DNA of 64,000 nucleotides from Streptomyces dysideae (GTDB lineage: Bacteria > Actinomycetota > Actinomycetes > Streptomycetales > Streptomycetaceae): the NCBI RefSeq assembly GCF_001514305.1, contig NZ_KQ949107.1:1-64000 (forward strand), written 5' to 3'. Each line of letters starts with the position of its first letter. The stretch's first letter is position 1. Below the pieces are notes generated by a model. It saw only the letters and a list, made by a program, of their open reading frames with translations, was not told the origin of the DNA and did not search any database. A program made the position numbers and the translations under genes. This document shows, in pieces, positions 1 to 8,550 of the stretch.

Positions 1-1
1 G

Positions 2-1612
2 AGCGTCCCCGACGCGCTGCCGCTGGACGGGGACCGGCCGCTGGGACTGTCGTGGTCCCAGGCGAACAGCCCCGGCAAACTGGCCGCGGCCACGGCCGCC
101 GTACTGTCCGAGCGGGGACAGACGATCACGCTCGCCCAACGACCGGACCACGCCTGGTCGATCGCCGAGTCCATCGCGGGCGGCCGGGAGCCCGTGACCG
201 AGGCGGGTGACGACCTGCGGGCGGTCCGGGAGGTGGTCGCCGAGGAGTTCGGTGCGGACTTCCCTCTCGTTCGGCTGCTGTCCAAGGGGATCGGCGTCCA
301 CCACCGGGGGCTGCCCGAGGAGATCCGTACGCTGACGGAATTCCTCATGGAGTCGGGTGAGCTGGCCCATCTGGTGTCCACCACGACCATCGCCCAGGGG
401 GGCAACTTCCCCGTGGCGAACGTGGTGCTGGCCTCCCACCAGTTCCCGTACGGGGTCGACATCCCCGCCCCGGACTTCTGGAATCTCGCGGGTCGCGCCG
501 GCCGGGTCGAGCAGGGCGAGGTGGGTCTGATCGCGCTGGCCGCCCCGGACGCCGAACGCGCGGACGTGCTCAGGACGTTCGTGGCCCGGCAGATCGCGGA
601 TCTGAACTCGACGCTGATCGAGATGGTGCGGGCGGCGCTTTCCGCGTACGGGCACCTCGACCTGCACCTCCTGGCCCATCAGCCGGAGTGGTCGGCGTTC
701 GTGCAGTATCTGGCGCACACCTACCGGCAGATCGGCGACCACGAGGAGTTCGCCGAGGAGGCCGAGCAGATCCTGCGCGGCACCCTGGGATTCCAGGACC
801 TGCGGCGTACGCACAGCGGCTGGGCGGCGGAACTGACCCGCAGCGTACGGGAGTACGCGGAACGCCTGTCGGGGAAGGCTCTCGGTCTGGTCGACAGCAC
901 CGGTTTCTCGTGGGAGAGCGTCTCGGCCACGCTCGGGCGGCTGAGGGAGAGCCGGATCGATCGGGCCATCTGGGAAGCGCCCCTGTTCCAGGGCGACAGA
1001 GAGCCCCTGTCGAAGCTCATCGGCGTCATGCTCCAGGTGCCGGAACTCAGGGACAACCTGCACGAGATCACGGAGGAGCACGAGGGGCGCACCAGCGACT
1101 ACATCGCCCGGGTCATCCAGGACTGGGTGGGCGGCGCCTCGGTGCCGCAGCTGGCGGCGGACCATTTCAAGAGGACCGGGGAGTCCGATCTCAAGGCCAT
1201 CACGCGCTGTTGCCAGCGGCTGTTCGGCGGGATGACGCCCACGGTCTCCTGGGGGCTGTCCGCACTCCAGTCGCTCACCTTCGGCGGCGACTTCGCCACT
1301 CTGCCCGCGCCGACGCAGCGCGAGCTGCGCAATGTCCCGTCGTACGCCTTCTACGGCGTGCGGTCGGAGGACGCGATCGCGATGCGGCTCGCCGGGGTGC
1401 CACGCTCGGCGGCGGCCCGGATGGCCGTCGCGCTCACCCCCGACGGGGACAGAGGCGGCGATCGGGCCGGGGACGGCGAACACACCGGCTCCGCCCAGGC
1501 CCGCATCCGTACCCGGCTCGCCGCCCTGCCCGAATCCGGCTGGCAGACGGCTCTCGGGGCCAAGGGGGCGGCTTACCGGAAGGTGTGGCAGATCCTCGAC
1601 GGTGTGCAGTGA
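2..1612 (+). CDS. Ski2-like DEAD/DEAH-box helicase, C-terminal part (5' end outside window)
   Basis: The frame is already open at the first base, so the N-terminal half with Walker A and DEAH motifs lies upstream. What remains (about 536 codons) is the second RecA-like domain and the C-terminal region. Visible motifs are GIGVHHRGLP near 289-318, the motif V-like STTTIAQGGNFP near 377-412, and the motif VI arginine-finger block NLAGRAGR near 482-505; this wording is typical of Ski2/Brr2-type superfamily 2 helicases. Such enzymes unwind nucleic acid using ATP. The neighbours (DUF262 remnant, N6-adenine methyltransferase) suggest a former phage-defence or restriction-type locus, but that is inference. 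A stand-alone helicase with no defence role is possible. Confidence 0.85.
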   Translation, partial: SVPDALPLDGDRPLGLSWSQANSPGKLAAATAAVLSERGQTITLAQRPDHAWSIAESIAGGREPVTEAGDDLRAVREVVAEEFGADFPLVRLLSKGIGVHHRGLPEEIRTLTEFLMESGELAHLVSTTTIAQGGNFPVANVVLASHQFPYGVDIPAPDFWNLAGRAGRVEQGEVGLIALAAPDAERADVLRTFVARQIADLNSTLIEMVRAALSAYGHLDLHLLAHQPEWSAFVQYLAHTYRQIGDHEEFAEEAEQILRGTLGFQDLRRTHSGWAAELTRSVREYAERLSGKALGLVDSTGFSWESVSATLGRLRESRIDRAIWEAPLFQGDREPLSKLIGVMLQVPELRDNLHEITEEHEGRTSDYIARVIQDWVGGASVPQLAADHFKRTGESDLKAITRCCQRLFGGMTPTVSWGLSALQSLTFGGDFATLPAPTQRELRNVPSYAFYGVRSEDAIAMRLAGVPRSAAARMAVALTPDGDRGGDRAGDGEHTGSAQARIRTRLAALPESGWQTALGAKGAAYRKVWQILDGVQ

Positions 1613-1844
1613 GACCGGGCACGGCACAGGCGGCCGGGCGGCAGCCACCGGCCGGCCACCGCGGTCGCCCCGGCGGGCCTCCGCCAGGATGTTCGCTTCA
1701 GGACGCGGTCGCCGAGCACGGTTCCCTGACGGATGGCGTGCACGTTCTCTCCCCGGCCGGTGGCGATCAGTAGAGTGACCGTAGTTCCTGGAGGGGACGC
1801 GCCGGAGGGGGCACGGATAGCGACGCTGGGCATGCACCGGGAGG

Positions 1845-2108
1845 GTGGTGAGCCGCTGCTGGCCGTCGACGACGAGCCAGCGCTGCATGCCTCCCGCGGT
1901 GATCCTTCCCGGGGCGAGCACCACGGAGCCGAGGAAGTGGGTCGCGGGGGTCCTGCCCTCCAGCTGCTCCTCGACCAGCTCCAGCACGTCGTCCCAGAGC
2001 TGCCGCAGTTCGTCCTGCTGCCAGCTGTAGGTGCGCTGGTAGAGCGGCACCCTGGAACTGCTTCTCGCCCTGGACGAGCTCCTTGAACGTGGTCTCCTGA
2101 GCGTGCAC
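1845..2108 (-). pseudogene. DUF262 (GmrSD/ParB-like) N-terminal fragment, frameshifted
   Basis: Read on the minus strand, a GTG at 2108 opens VHAQETTFKELVQGEKQFQ. After one extra G the next frame continues with VPLYQRTYSWQQDELRQLW and ends near WLVVDGQQRLTTL. This is the recognisable N-terminal DUF262 signature (PLYQRxYxW ... VDGQQRLTTL). Homology then stops and the remaining 250 bases look non-coding, so the gene is both frameshifted and cut off. Intact DUF262 proteins often act as DNA-targeting nucleases in antiphage systems. The call rests on motif recognition by eye. Confidence 0.6.
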
Positions 2109-2409
2109 TCGCCTCTCCCCCGCTGTCTGCCGGACCAGCTCATGCTCCCCGTCTGATGGGGATGGCCTCTGCCCCGGCTCGATCACCAGCGGTGACACTA
2201 TCGGCCGAGCCTCAGGGCGCACACCTCGTTCCCCCCGTCGTGAGGGACCCGTCGTAGACGAAGGAGAAGGCCCGAACGGCCACGCCTGACCTGTGAACAA
2301 AGTCAATGGTCGTAGTAGCCTGACAGGCGCAAGAGGGAAGGGTGGCATGATCACGCACCCGCTGTCGGGGGCACATCCTCGTTCGATCAGAAACGCCCTG
2401 GGGGTGCAG

Positions 2410-4443
2410 ATGACCACGCCTCGCGCCGTACCAGTGACCCTGGCCGAGATCGCTCGCCTCGCCGGTGTCGGTCGGGCTGCCGTCAGCAACTGGCGGCGGC
2501 GGCACCCGACCTTCCCCCAGCGCATCGCCGGCACCGACGTCAACCCGCAGTTCTCCATGACCGACATCGAGAACTGGCTGCGCGAGAACAAGAAACTCAA
2601 GAAGTCCGTCGAGCGGGAATGGCTCTGGCCCCGCTTCGAGATGCTCGGCGGACGCGACGAGACCGGGGACACCGTCGCACGGACGGGACGGCTCCTCGCC
2701 GGCCAGGAGGACGAGGAAGGTGGTCAACTCCCCCTCGAAGCGGCGGAATTGATTGACCGGGCCGTGGAGCTGGGGCGGCGCGAGGGGGAAGCCGAAACGT
2801 TCGCGTTCCTGCTGCGCCGGTGGCTCGACGTCCACGTACGCCAGATCGCCACGACGCCGGAGCCCCTGGCGGCACTCATGGCAGACCTCGCCCTCGGCGC
2901 GGCCAGTAGTGCCGGGAGCGGCTCAGACAGCGTCACGATCATGGATCCGGCCTGCGGCACCGGGCACCTGCTCGTGGCCGGGGCCGAAGCGGTGAAGGCA
3001 TCCGGAGGCGGGGAGCCCACCCTGCTCGGCGGTGACCGCGACCCCGTCCTCGCCGCACTTGCGGACGCCCGCCTGAAACTCACCGAGAGGGAAGGCGGAC
3101 GGGCCCTCACCGACGTACGAGCCGGCGACTCGCTGCGCGACGACCCCTTCGCCGACGACCCCGCCGACATCGTCCTGTGCAATCCGCCCTTCAGCGAACG
3201 GGACTGGGGGTACGAGGAGCTCGCCACCGACACCCGTTGGAGCCACGGGCTGCCCCCGCGCACCGAGCCCGAACTCGCCTGGGTCCAGCACTGCCTGGCC
3301 CGGCTGCGTCCAGGCGGCGCCGCTGTGCTGCTACTGCCGCCCGCCGTCGCCGCCAGGAAGGCCGGGCGGCGGATCCGTGGTTCACTGCTGCGCACCGGCC
3401 ACCTCCGGGCCGTCGTCGCACTGCCGCCGGGATGCGCTGCACCGCACAGCGTCTCCCTGCACCTGTGGCTGCTGCGGACGCCCGCGCCCGGGGAGGAGAG
3501 GCAGGCGGGCGGGCGGCTGCTGATCGCCGACGCCGCGTCACGCTTCCCCCGGGATTCCGCGCGGGAGAGCACCCCCGCCCCCGACTGGGCGGCGATCGGC
3601 GCCTTTGTCCGCGAGGCAGTCGAACAGGCGGACTCCCCGCAGCTCCCGGCCTACGTCGCGCAGGTGCCCGTCATCGAACTCCTCGACGACGAGGTCGACC
3701 TCACTCCGGGACGCCACATCACCCCGTCCCCAGCGGACACCGCGCCCCGACTGGCCGCATCCTGGGGGGAGTTCGCCTCACTCGCCGCAAGCATGGACAA
3801 GTCGGCCCGGCTGCTCGCGGCGCTCAACCTCGTCGCAGCCACGGCGGACACACCGACGGCGACCACCGTCGCCGAACTCGCCCGCGCCGGTGCGCTCACC
3901 CTGCGCGGCGGCCAACAGCCACCGGAGGAGTCGATCCGCACCAGCCCCTCGTCCGAGGGCGACATCCCCTTCCTCACCGTTCCCGACCTGTTGGGGACGG
4001 GGGAACCCGGGGCCTGGCTCGCCCCCGACGGCGATGCGGCCCGCGAGGCAGTGATCGTCCAACCCGGGGACATCGTGGTGGTGGGCGTGGCGCGGAAATT
4101 CTCCGCCTGGGTCCACGAGGGGCCACCCACCGCCCTCGGTCCGCAGCTGCACGCCGTGCGGGTGCAGCCCGAACAGCTCGACGCCTGGTTCCTCGCCGGT
4201 TCGCTCCGCGCCCCGGCCAACGCCCGGCAGGCGGGCACCCACACGACGAGTTCCTCCCGCGTCGACGTCCGCCGCCTCCAGGTCCGCCAGGTCCCGCTCG
4301 GCGAACAGCGCCGCTACGGCGAGGTGTTCCGTGAACTGGATTCCTTCGAGCGGGTGTTGCGCCGCGCCGCCGACCTCGGCGCGGACCTCGTCCGTGGCCT
4401 CGGCGACGAACTCGCGGCGGGACGCCTGGCGAGCGGGGCGTAG
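2410..4443 (+). CDS. HTH-fused N-6 adenine DNA methyltransferase
   Basis: A 677-residue protein. Residues about 8-30 (TLAEIARLAGVGRAAVSNWRRRH) form a helix-turn-helix. The Rossmann-fold N6-methylase core shows motif I DPACGTGHLL at 179-188 and motif IV NPPF at 258-261, the SAM-binding and catalytic signatures of gamma-type adenine methylases (HsdM-like). The region after about 470 resembles a target-recognition domain. It should transfer methyl groups from SAM to adenine in DNA. The ATG at 2410 is preferred because HTH homology begins just after it; a longer frame could start at 2293. No HsdR or HsdS lies beside it, so it may be an orphan enzyme or the survivor of a defence locus with the helicase and DUF262 remnants upstream. 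Confidence 0.85.
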   Translation: MTTPRAVPVTLAEIARLAGVGRAAVSNWRRRHPTFPQRIAGTDVNPQFSMTDIENWLRENKKLKKSVEREWLWPRFEMLGGRDETGDTVARTGRLLAGQEDEEGGQLPLEAAELIDRAVELGRREGEAETFAFLLRRWLDVHVRQIATTPEPLAALMADLALGAASSAGSGSDSVTIMDPACGTGHLLVAGAEAVKASGGGEPTLLGGDRDPVLAALADARLKLTEREGGRALTDVRAGDSLRDDPFADDPADIVLCNPPFSERDWGYEELATDTRWSHGLPPRTEPELAWVQHCLARLRPGGAAVLLLPPAVAARKAGRRIRGSLLRTGHLRAVVALPPGCAAPHSVSLHLWLLRTPAPGEERQAGGRLLIADAASRFPRDSARESTPAPDWAAIGAFVREAVEQADSPQLPAYVAQVPVIELLDDEVDLTPGRHITPSPADTAPRLAASWGEFASLAASMDKSARLLAALNLVAATADTPTATTVAELARAGALTLRGGQQPPEESIRTSPSSEGDIPFLTVPDLLGTGEPGAWLAPDGDAAREAVIVQPGDIVVVGVARKFSAWVHEGPPTALGPQLHAVRVQPEQLDAWFLAGSLRAPANARQAGTHTTSSSRVDVRRLQVRQVPLGEQRRYGEVFRELDSFERVLRRAADLGADLVRGLGDELAAGRLASGA

Positions 4444-4479
4444 GGCGGCGAGCGGGGAGCTCTCCGAAAATGCGATGCG

Positions 4480-5049
4480 TCAGCGCACGCCTGCTGCGTC
4501 GAGCAAGGTGGTCACCGTGGGCGCGACAAGCCCGGTCAGTTTGTCCGCCTGGATCCCCGCGCGGGCGCTGGCGCCGTCGAAGACCAGGCTGAGCTGCCGG
4601 GCCAGCAGGTCAGGGTCGCTCGCCCCGCCGCGCTCGGCCTCGGCACGGAAGAAGGCGGTCAGGTTCTCCTTGACCTGATGGGCGACCCGACTCGCGGGGT
4701 GGCTCTGATCCTTGAGCTCGATCTGCACGGCCAGGTACCGGCAGCCTCGGAACTCGGGCGCCCCTGCCTGCGATTCCACCTGCTCGAAGACGTGCAGGAT
4801 CCGCTCGCGGGGTGACCGGCCGTCGTCCGTCGCGGGCAGGAGAGTCGCCACGTAGGCGGAGGCGCGCTCCTTCAGGCTTACCGCCAGGAGTTCGTCCTTG
4901 CTCTCGAACAGCTGGTACATGGAGCGCTTCGACACCCCCGCCGCCTTGCACAGCGCCTCGACGCCGATGCCGACGCCGTCTCGGTAGGTGAGCGTGGCCG
5001 CCGCCTCCAGCAGCCGCTCCCTGGGGCTCAATTTCACTTCGGTGGTCAT
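4480..5049 (-). CDS. TetR-family transcriptional repressor
   Basis: A 189-residue TetR protein. The N-terminal DNA-binding domain (about 10-55) contains GVEALCKAAGVSKRSMYQLF followed by ESKDELL, and the rest is the all-helical ligand-binding domain. The gene converges with the methylase upstream. A perfect palindrome, AAACCGATCGGTTT (5082-5095), lies 33 bp before the start codon, and further copies sit before an MMPL remnant, a hydrolase and an NmrA gene. This points to autoregulation and control of a small detoxification or biosynthetic regulon. The ligand cannot be told from sequence. Confidence 0.9.
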   Translation of the reverse strand: MTTEVKLSPRERLLEAAATLTYRDGVGIGVEALCKAAGVSKRSMYQLFESKDELLAVSLKERASAYVATLLPATDDGRSPRERILHVFEQVESQAGAPEFRGCRYLAVQIELKDQSHPASRVAHQVKENLTAFFRAEAERGGASDPDLLARQLSLVFDGASARAGIQADKLTGLVAPTVTTLLDAAGVR

Positions 5050-5081
5050 ACCGCGAGGTTAACCCGAAACGGACGAAATGA

Positions 5082-5095
5082 AAACCGATCGGTTT
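5082..5095. promoter_or_regulatory. TetR operator, copy 1
   Basis: Perfect 14-bp palindrome AAACCGATCGGTTT directly upstream of the TetR start codon. It matches the sites at 5376, 6244, 6268, 9790 and 9815, consistent with autorepression. Confidence 0.8.
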
Positions 5096-5115
5096 CCATG
5101 GGGGTTCCGGGCAGA

Positions 5116-5153
5116 GGCTCGGCGACGGCCTGGGGAAAGGCCGTCGCCGAGCC
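5116..5153. terminator. Strong 15-bp hairpin
   Basis: GGCTCGGCGACGGCC and its exact reverse complement are separated by 8 bases. It lies about 95 bp past the stop of a truncated minus-strand reading frame (5247-5340), so it is probably that lost gene's terminator. A second hairpin, CGGGGCCA/TGGCCCCG, sits at 5194-5219. Confidence 0.6.
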
Positions 5154-5246
5154 CTGATGGTGCGCGCGCCTGCGGTCCGGCAGCGACATGCACCGGGGCC
5201 ACTCCGAGTGATGGCCCCGTCCTGAGGGGATGTGAGGTGGCTTCCG

Positions 5247-5340
5247 CTATGCCGGGACGGCGGTCTTCTCGGGCTTCGCCTCCTCCGGGACGCGGTGCAG
5301 CCCCTTGCGGTCGTACCACCAAGCCCCTGTGGATCGAGCC
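5247..5340 (-). pseudogene. C-terminal remnant of an unidentified protein
   Basis: About 30 codons with coding-like G/C third positions read AWWYDRKGLHRVPEEAKPEK and end in a TAG, followed by two hairpins. Upstream the frame loses coding character. It looks like the tail of a gene whose body was deleted when this segment was rearranged. Family not recognised. Confidence 0.25.
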
Positions 5341-5375
5341 CGCGCTGCCCGGCACCCGCACCAGTTCACCACCGT

Positions 5376-5389
5376 AAACTGATCGGTTT
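5376..5389. promoter_or_regulatory. TetR operator, copy 2
   Basis: AAACTGATCGGTTT, one mismatch from the perfect palindrome, followed by TTCC as at the other sites. It lies just upstream of the MMPL transporter remnant on the plus strand, suggesting that the exporter was once in the TetR regulon. Confidence 0.65.
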
Positions 5390-5454
5390 CCGAGCGCAAG
5401 CCCGCGCTGCGGGCAGCTCCCGGGGCCGCCAGGCCTTCAACAGGGTGGAGCGCG

Positions 5455-5910
5455 ACTTCGACGCCTACACGGTGAAGTCCATCGACGCGCTGCTGATGCA
5501 TAAGTCCGACGGGAACATCGAGCCCAACATGCCGATCATGCCGTTCGCGCCGATCTTCGGACTCTCCATGGACCACGAGGTGTTCCGGGTGCCCCGTATG
5601 CGGGCTGCGGGAGCAGTACGACCAGCTGGGCAACAGCACGCAAGCCGCGGCGACCGGGCTCGGCACCATCGGCCGCCTGGTCGTGAGCGCCGCTGCGCTG
5701 ATGCGCCTGCTGCCCGCGGCGATCGGGACAAGCGGCGTGCCACCCATCAAGCTGTTCGGCATCGGCATGGTGTTCGCAGTCCTGACGGACGCGCATCCTG
5801 CCAGGAACGGCCGTCACGAGACCGCCGGTCAGGGCGGCCTGATGGGCTCCGGGCCCGCTTCTACGACCGGTTCGGCATCAAGGAGACCGACGTGTCCGCC
5901 GGAACCGACG
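5455..5910 (+). pseudogene. MMPL-family transporter, decayed C-terminal half
   Basis: Two frames carry pieces of an RND/MMPL exporter. The first reads IEPNMPIMPFAPIFGLSMDHEVF, with the typical MMPL GLSMDxEVF motif, near 5518-5590. After a frameshift the next reads EQYDQLGNSTQAAATGLGTI and then PPIKLFGIGMVFAVLTDA up to about 5793. These are the conserved transmembrane segments 8-12 of MMPL transporters. A possible last piece (RFYDRFGIKETD) lies near 5855-5890. The N-terminal half is missing. The copy-2 operator stands just upstream. A TetR-controlled efflux pump that has lost function is the simplest reading. Confidence 0.6.
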
Positions 5911-5916
5911 AGCGGG

Positions 5917-5950
5917 CGCCTGTCGCCTGTCGCCTGTCGCCTGTCGCCTG
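5917..5950. repeat. Heptamer tandem repeat CGCCTGT, about 4.9 copies
   Basis: CGCCTGT is repeated head to tail. It overlaps the presumed end of the MMPL remnant in a stretch with no credible gene. Seven-base units shift frame with each copy change. Confidence 0.8.
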
Positions 5951-6243
5951 CGAGCGGGGCACCGGCGACATGGGGGCACCCCGCCGTGGACCCACTCCGC
6001 CGACCACTCCTCTCCCCCGTCGGCGCAACGATGATGGCGGTGGTTCGATCACCATGCACGTGGAAAGCCTGACCAGCACCCTCTTCGACGGCGAAGGTAT
6101 GCACTGCCACCAGCCCGCCGCCCTGCACCTCACCCACCCCGACACCATGCCGAAGCAACCCTCCGACACGGTCGGGAAAGCCGGTCTCAAGCTCCGACTC
6201 GGCGGCCCGATTCGGCTGATGCCGTCCTTGAGCTTGCGCCTGG

Positions 6244-6281
6244 AAACCGATCGGTTTACCGTGATGGAAACCGATCGGTTT
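6244..6281. promoter_or_regulatory. Tandem TetR operators, copies 3 and 4
   Basis: Two perfect AAACCGATCGGTTT palindromes at 6244-6257 and 6268-6281, start to start 24 bp. The second ends 20 bp before the hydrolase ATG and 9 bp before its GGAGG ribosome site, so a bound repressor would cover the promoter or early transcript. Confidence 0.8.
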
Positions 6282-6301
6282 CCCAGTCTGTGGAGGTAGC
6301 C

Positions 6302-7201
6302 ATGACCGCGTTGAAGGGCGAGATGCCCAGCCAGGAGTCACGTCCCACGATCCACATTCCAGGGACCACCAGCCACACCATCGCCCCGCGCGCGGGACGC
6401 TACAGCCGCGAGGGATCCCTGCGCTACCTCAAGGCGGGCACCGGTGCCCCCCTGGTCCTGCTGCACACCGTGCGCACCCAGGCCGAACACTTCCGCCACC
6501 TCATCCCGCTGATCGCGGACCACTACACCGTGTACGCCCTCGACCTGCCCGGGATGGGCTACTCCGAGATCGTGCCCGGCGCGTCGTACGAAGAGCCGGC
6601 CATGCGCGCGGGCGTCAAGCGGCTCCTGACCGAACTCGACCTCCACGACGTCACACTGGTCGGGGAGTCCATGGGGGCGGTGCTCGCCCTGACCACCACG
6701 GCCGATCTGCCGGAGCGGGTACGGCGCGTCGTCGCGGTGAACGCGTACGACTTCCGCGGCGGGATCGCCCGGTCGAGCCTTCTCGCCCGTGTGGTGGTCA
6801 GCGGTGTCCTCGCCCCGGGGGTGGGTCCGGTGATCGCCGGCGTGGAGCCCAAGCCCGCCCTCAGCAAGATCCTGCAGGGCGGCCTCGGCGACAAGAGCGC
6901 CCTGCGGGAGGACTACGTGGACGAACTCCTCCAGGTGGGCCGCCGCCCCGGCTACCCGACCGTCGCCCGAGCCGTGTACCAGGCCCTGCCCAGCCTCATC
7001 GCCGCCCGCTCGCACTACCCCGAGATCAAGGCCCCCGTCCACCTCGTCTACGGGGAGAAGGACTGGTCCCGGCCCTCGGACCGGGAGGCCAACAAGAGGC
7101 TGCTGCCGGCCGCCGACTTCACACAGGTGCCCAAGGCCGGTCACTTCATCACCCTGGAACGGCCCGACGTGCTGGCCGACCTGTTGAACGCGGTGGCGTG
7201 A
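6302..7201 (+). CDS. Alpha/beta-hydrolase
   Basis: A 299-residue alpha/beta-hydrolase-fold protein. The nucleophile elbow is GESMG, the likely acid is the Asp in YGEKDWS, and the catalytic His lies in KAGHF near the C-terminus; the oxyanion region is LVLLHTVRT. There is no signal peptide, so it is cytoplasmic. The ATG at 6302 follows a GGAGG at 6291-6295; an in-frame ATG at 6290 overlaps that site and is less likely. Two TetR operators precede it, making it the main candidate target of the repressor at 4480. A close paralogue lacking its N-terminus lies at 14708-15264. Substrate unknown; esterase, epoxide hydrolase or dehalogenase are all possible within this fold. Confidence 0.88.
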   Translation: MTALKGEMPSQESRPTIHIPGTTSHTIAPRAGRYSREGSLRYLKAGTGAPLVLLHTVRTQAEHFRHLIPLIADHYTVYALDLPGMGYSEIVPGASYEEPAMRAGVKRLLTELDLHDVTLVGESMGAVLALTTTADLPERVRRVVAVNAYDFRGGIARSSLLARVVVSGVLAPGVGPVIAGVEPKPALSKILQGGLGDKSALREDYVDELLQVGRRPGYPTVARAVYQALPSLIAARSHYPEIKAPVHLVYGEKDWSRPSDREANKRLLPAADFTQVPKAGHFITLERPDVLADLLNAVA

Positions 7202-7240
7202 CCGCCCCGAGAGTGCCGTGGCCACCCCCGTTCGGGTGTA

Positions 7241-7330
7241 GTGCGTAGCGGCCGCTTCAACGACGAGCTCAGCAGGGCCAAGAAGCAGGCCGCCGCCGGC
7301 ATCCCCTTCGACCCGTACGGCGCCGGCTGA
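7241..7330 (+). pseudogene. C-terminal tail of a lost gene
   Basis: About 30 codons with clean coding-type third positions read GRFNDELSRAKKQAAAGIPF and end in TGA, directly followed by a strong terminator hairpin. The arrangement (tail, stop, terminator) suggests the end of a real gene whose body was removed. Family not recognised. Confidence 0.35.
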
Positions 7331-7337
7331 CAGCACA

Positions 7338-7378
7338 CGAACGGCCCTCCGGGTGCGAGGCACCCGGAGGGCCGTTCG
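7338..7378. terminator. 19-bp stem terminator hairpin
   Basis: CGAACGGCCCTCCGGGTGC pairs exactly with 7360-7378 across a 3-base loop (GAG). It follows the stop codon at 7330 by 7 bp. It is one of the strongest hairpins in the window and probably works in both directions. Confidence 0.85.
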
Positions 7379-7519
7379 TTCGTGCATCTCGGGCCGCAGT
7401 CTTGCTGAAGAGGATGTCCCAACGAGCGACTCTGCCGGGGCCTTGACAGTCCTCGGCGGATGGGCACGATCAACCGGCATGCTCGGGCTCGGTTTCGAAG
7501 GTGAACGACTGTCGTTGAG

Positions 7520-7860
7520 GTGCCCGGTGTCCATCTGTCCTCGCTGCGCCGTGCAGATTCGCGCCGTGACGCCGGTGGCCCGCGTGAGCAATCCCCGCTG
7601 TACGGCGATGTGGGTACGCGACCGGCTGGACAACTGTGGCGGGACGAGGACTTCGAAGCCCAGTACCCGCGCGACGGACGCTGCAGGCCGGCGCCCGCCC
7701 AGCTCGCCACGATCCGTGTCCTGCGGTTCCTGCTTGACCTGTCGGGCCGGCAGGCGGTGGGGGTGCGGTGCGCCGCCGCCTCGCGAAAATCGACCGCGCC
7801 GACCGGCTGCTCGACCTGACGCGAGAGCGGCTCAAGGTGGCCGGCCTGCTCACAGCGTGG
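7520..7860 (+). pseudogene. IS1182-family transposase N-terminal fragment
   Basis: One frame gives VARVSNPRCTAMWVRDRLDN. After a shift near 7633 the next gives LWRDEDFEAQYPRDGR, APAQLATIRVLRFLLDLSGR and QAVGVRC, and a further frame gives DRADRLLDLTRERLKVAGLL. This order matches the N-terminal domain of IS1182-type DDE transposases (RVRDxLGxLFxDEDF ... SPAQLA ... LSDRQAADAVR). At least two frameshifts and loss of the DDE core make it a dead fragment. No inverted repeats could be assigned. Confidence 0.6.
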
Positions 7861-8055
7861 GGGGAAGGAGAACACTTTCCCGGACGACCTCGCCCCATTT
7901 CCCGCTCCCCCACCCCGAGTACCTGCGTGGCAAGGGCACCGCGCTCCTGCGGGAACTCACCGCAGCCTGTCCGGAGGTGCGCGGACTCGCTCGCTCAGCA
8001 GCCGAGTCCGCTCAGCGCCGCCAGGGGCGGGCATTGTCCGAGAAGATCTCGATCT

Positions 8056-8484
8056 TCACGCAGACTGCGCGCCGCTGCTGATCTGCTGGGTGAGCTTGAG
8101 CAGTTCTTCGACGTGGTGGATCTCGGTGATCTCGCCGTCGACAACGCGGATGATGTCGGTGCCGTTGATGTCGACCGGGTTGCCGCTGGCGGCGAACCCG
8201 AAGGCGTCTCCGGTGTGGGTCCCGGTCATCCGCCAGTGCAGGACCACCCAGCCGCCGGGAAGCTCCTGCTGGAACAGGATCCGGTGCTGCGTGCCGGTGA
8301 ATCCGTCGCGGACCGCGGCGATCAGCGCTCGCATGCCGTCGATGCCCGAGGCGGCGTCGCCGGCGGGGTTGTGGTCGATCACATCCGGGGCGAACACCTC
8401 ATCCGCCCCGGCGACATTCCCGGTGTCGTAGAGCTCAAGGTTGCGCGCGACGACCCGCAACGCGGTGCTCGTGGCCGAGCGCAC
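8056..8484 (-). CDS. SnoaL-like / ester cyclase family protein
   Basis: A 142-residue protein with the NTF2-like cone fold of SnoaL-type polyketide cyclases and related ester cyclases: VVARNLELYDTGN near the start, APDVIDHNPA, then GWVVLHWRMTGTHTGDAFG and a C-terminal VDGEITEIHHVEEL. Members bind small hydrophobic substrates, and many are uncharacterised. It starts with GTG after a weak GGAA and lies 66 bp downstream of the NmrA-like gene on the same strand. The two probably share a transcript from the TetR-operator region at 9790-9828. Confidence 0.8.
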   Translation of the reverse strand: MRSATSTALRVVARNLELYDTGNVAGADEVFAPDVIDHNPAGDAASGIDGMRALIAAVRDGFTGTQHRILFQQELPGGWVVLHWRMTGTHTGDAFGFAASGNPVDINGTDIIRVVDGEITEIHHVEELLKLTQQISSGAQSA

Positions 8485-8550
8485 TACGGGTTCCGATCGC
8501 CCGCTCCTGACCGTGTTGGACGGGCCGTAGGCGGCGCTGATCGCGTCCGT

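Noticed and set aside
1767..2672. A 301-codon minus-strand frame over the DUF262 region
   Set aside because: Only its last part before the frameshift shows homology; the rest is antisense to the methylase gene and its upstream region.
5917..5950. Short tandem repeats as a possible CRISPR array
   Set aside because: The unit is 7 bp with no spacers. No repeat-spacer pattern was seen anywhere in the window.
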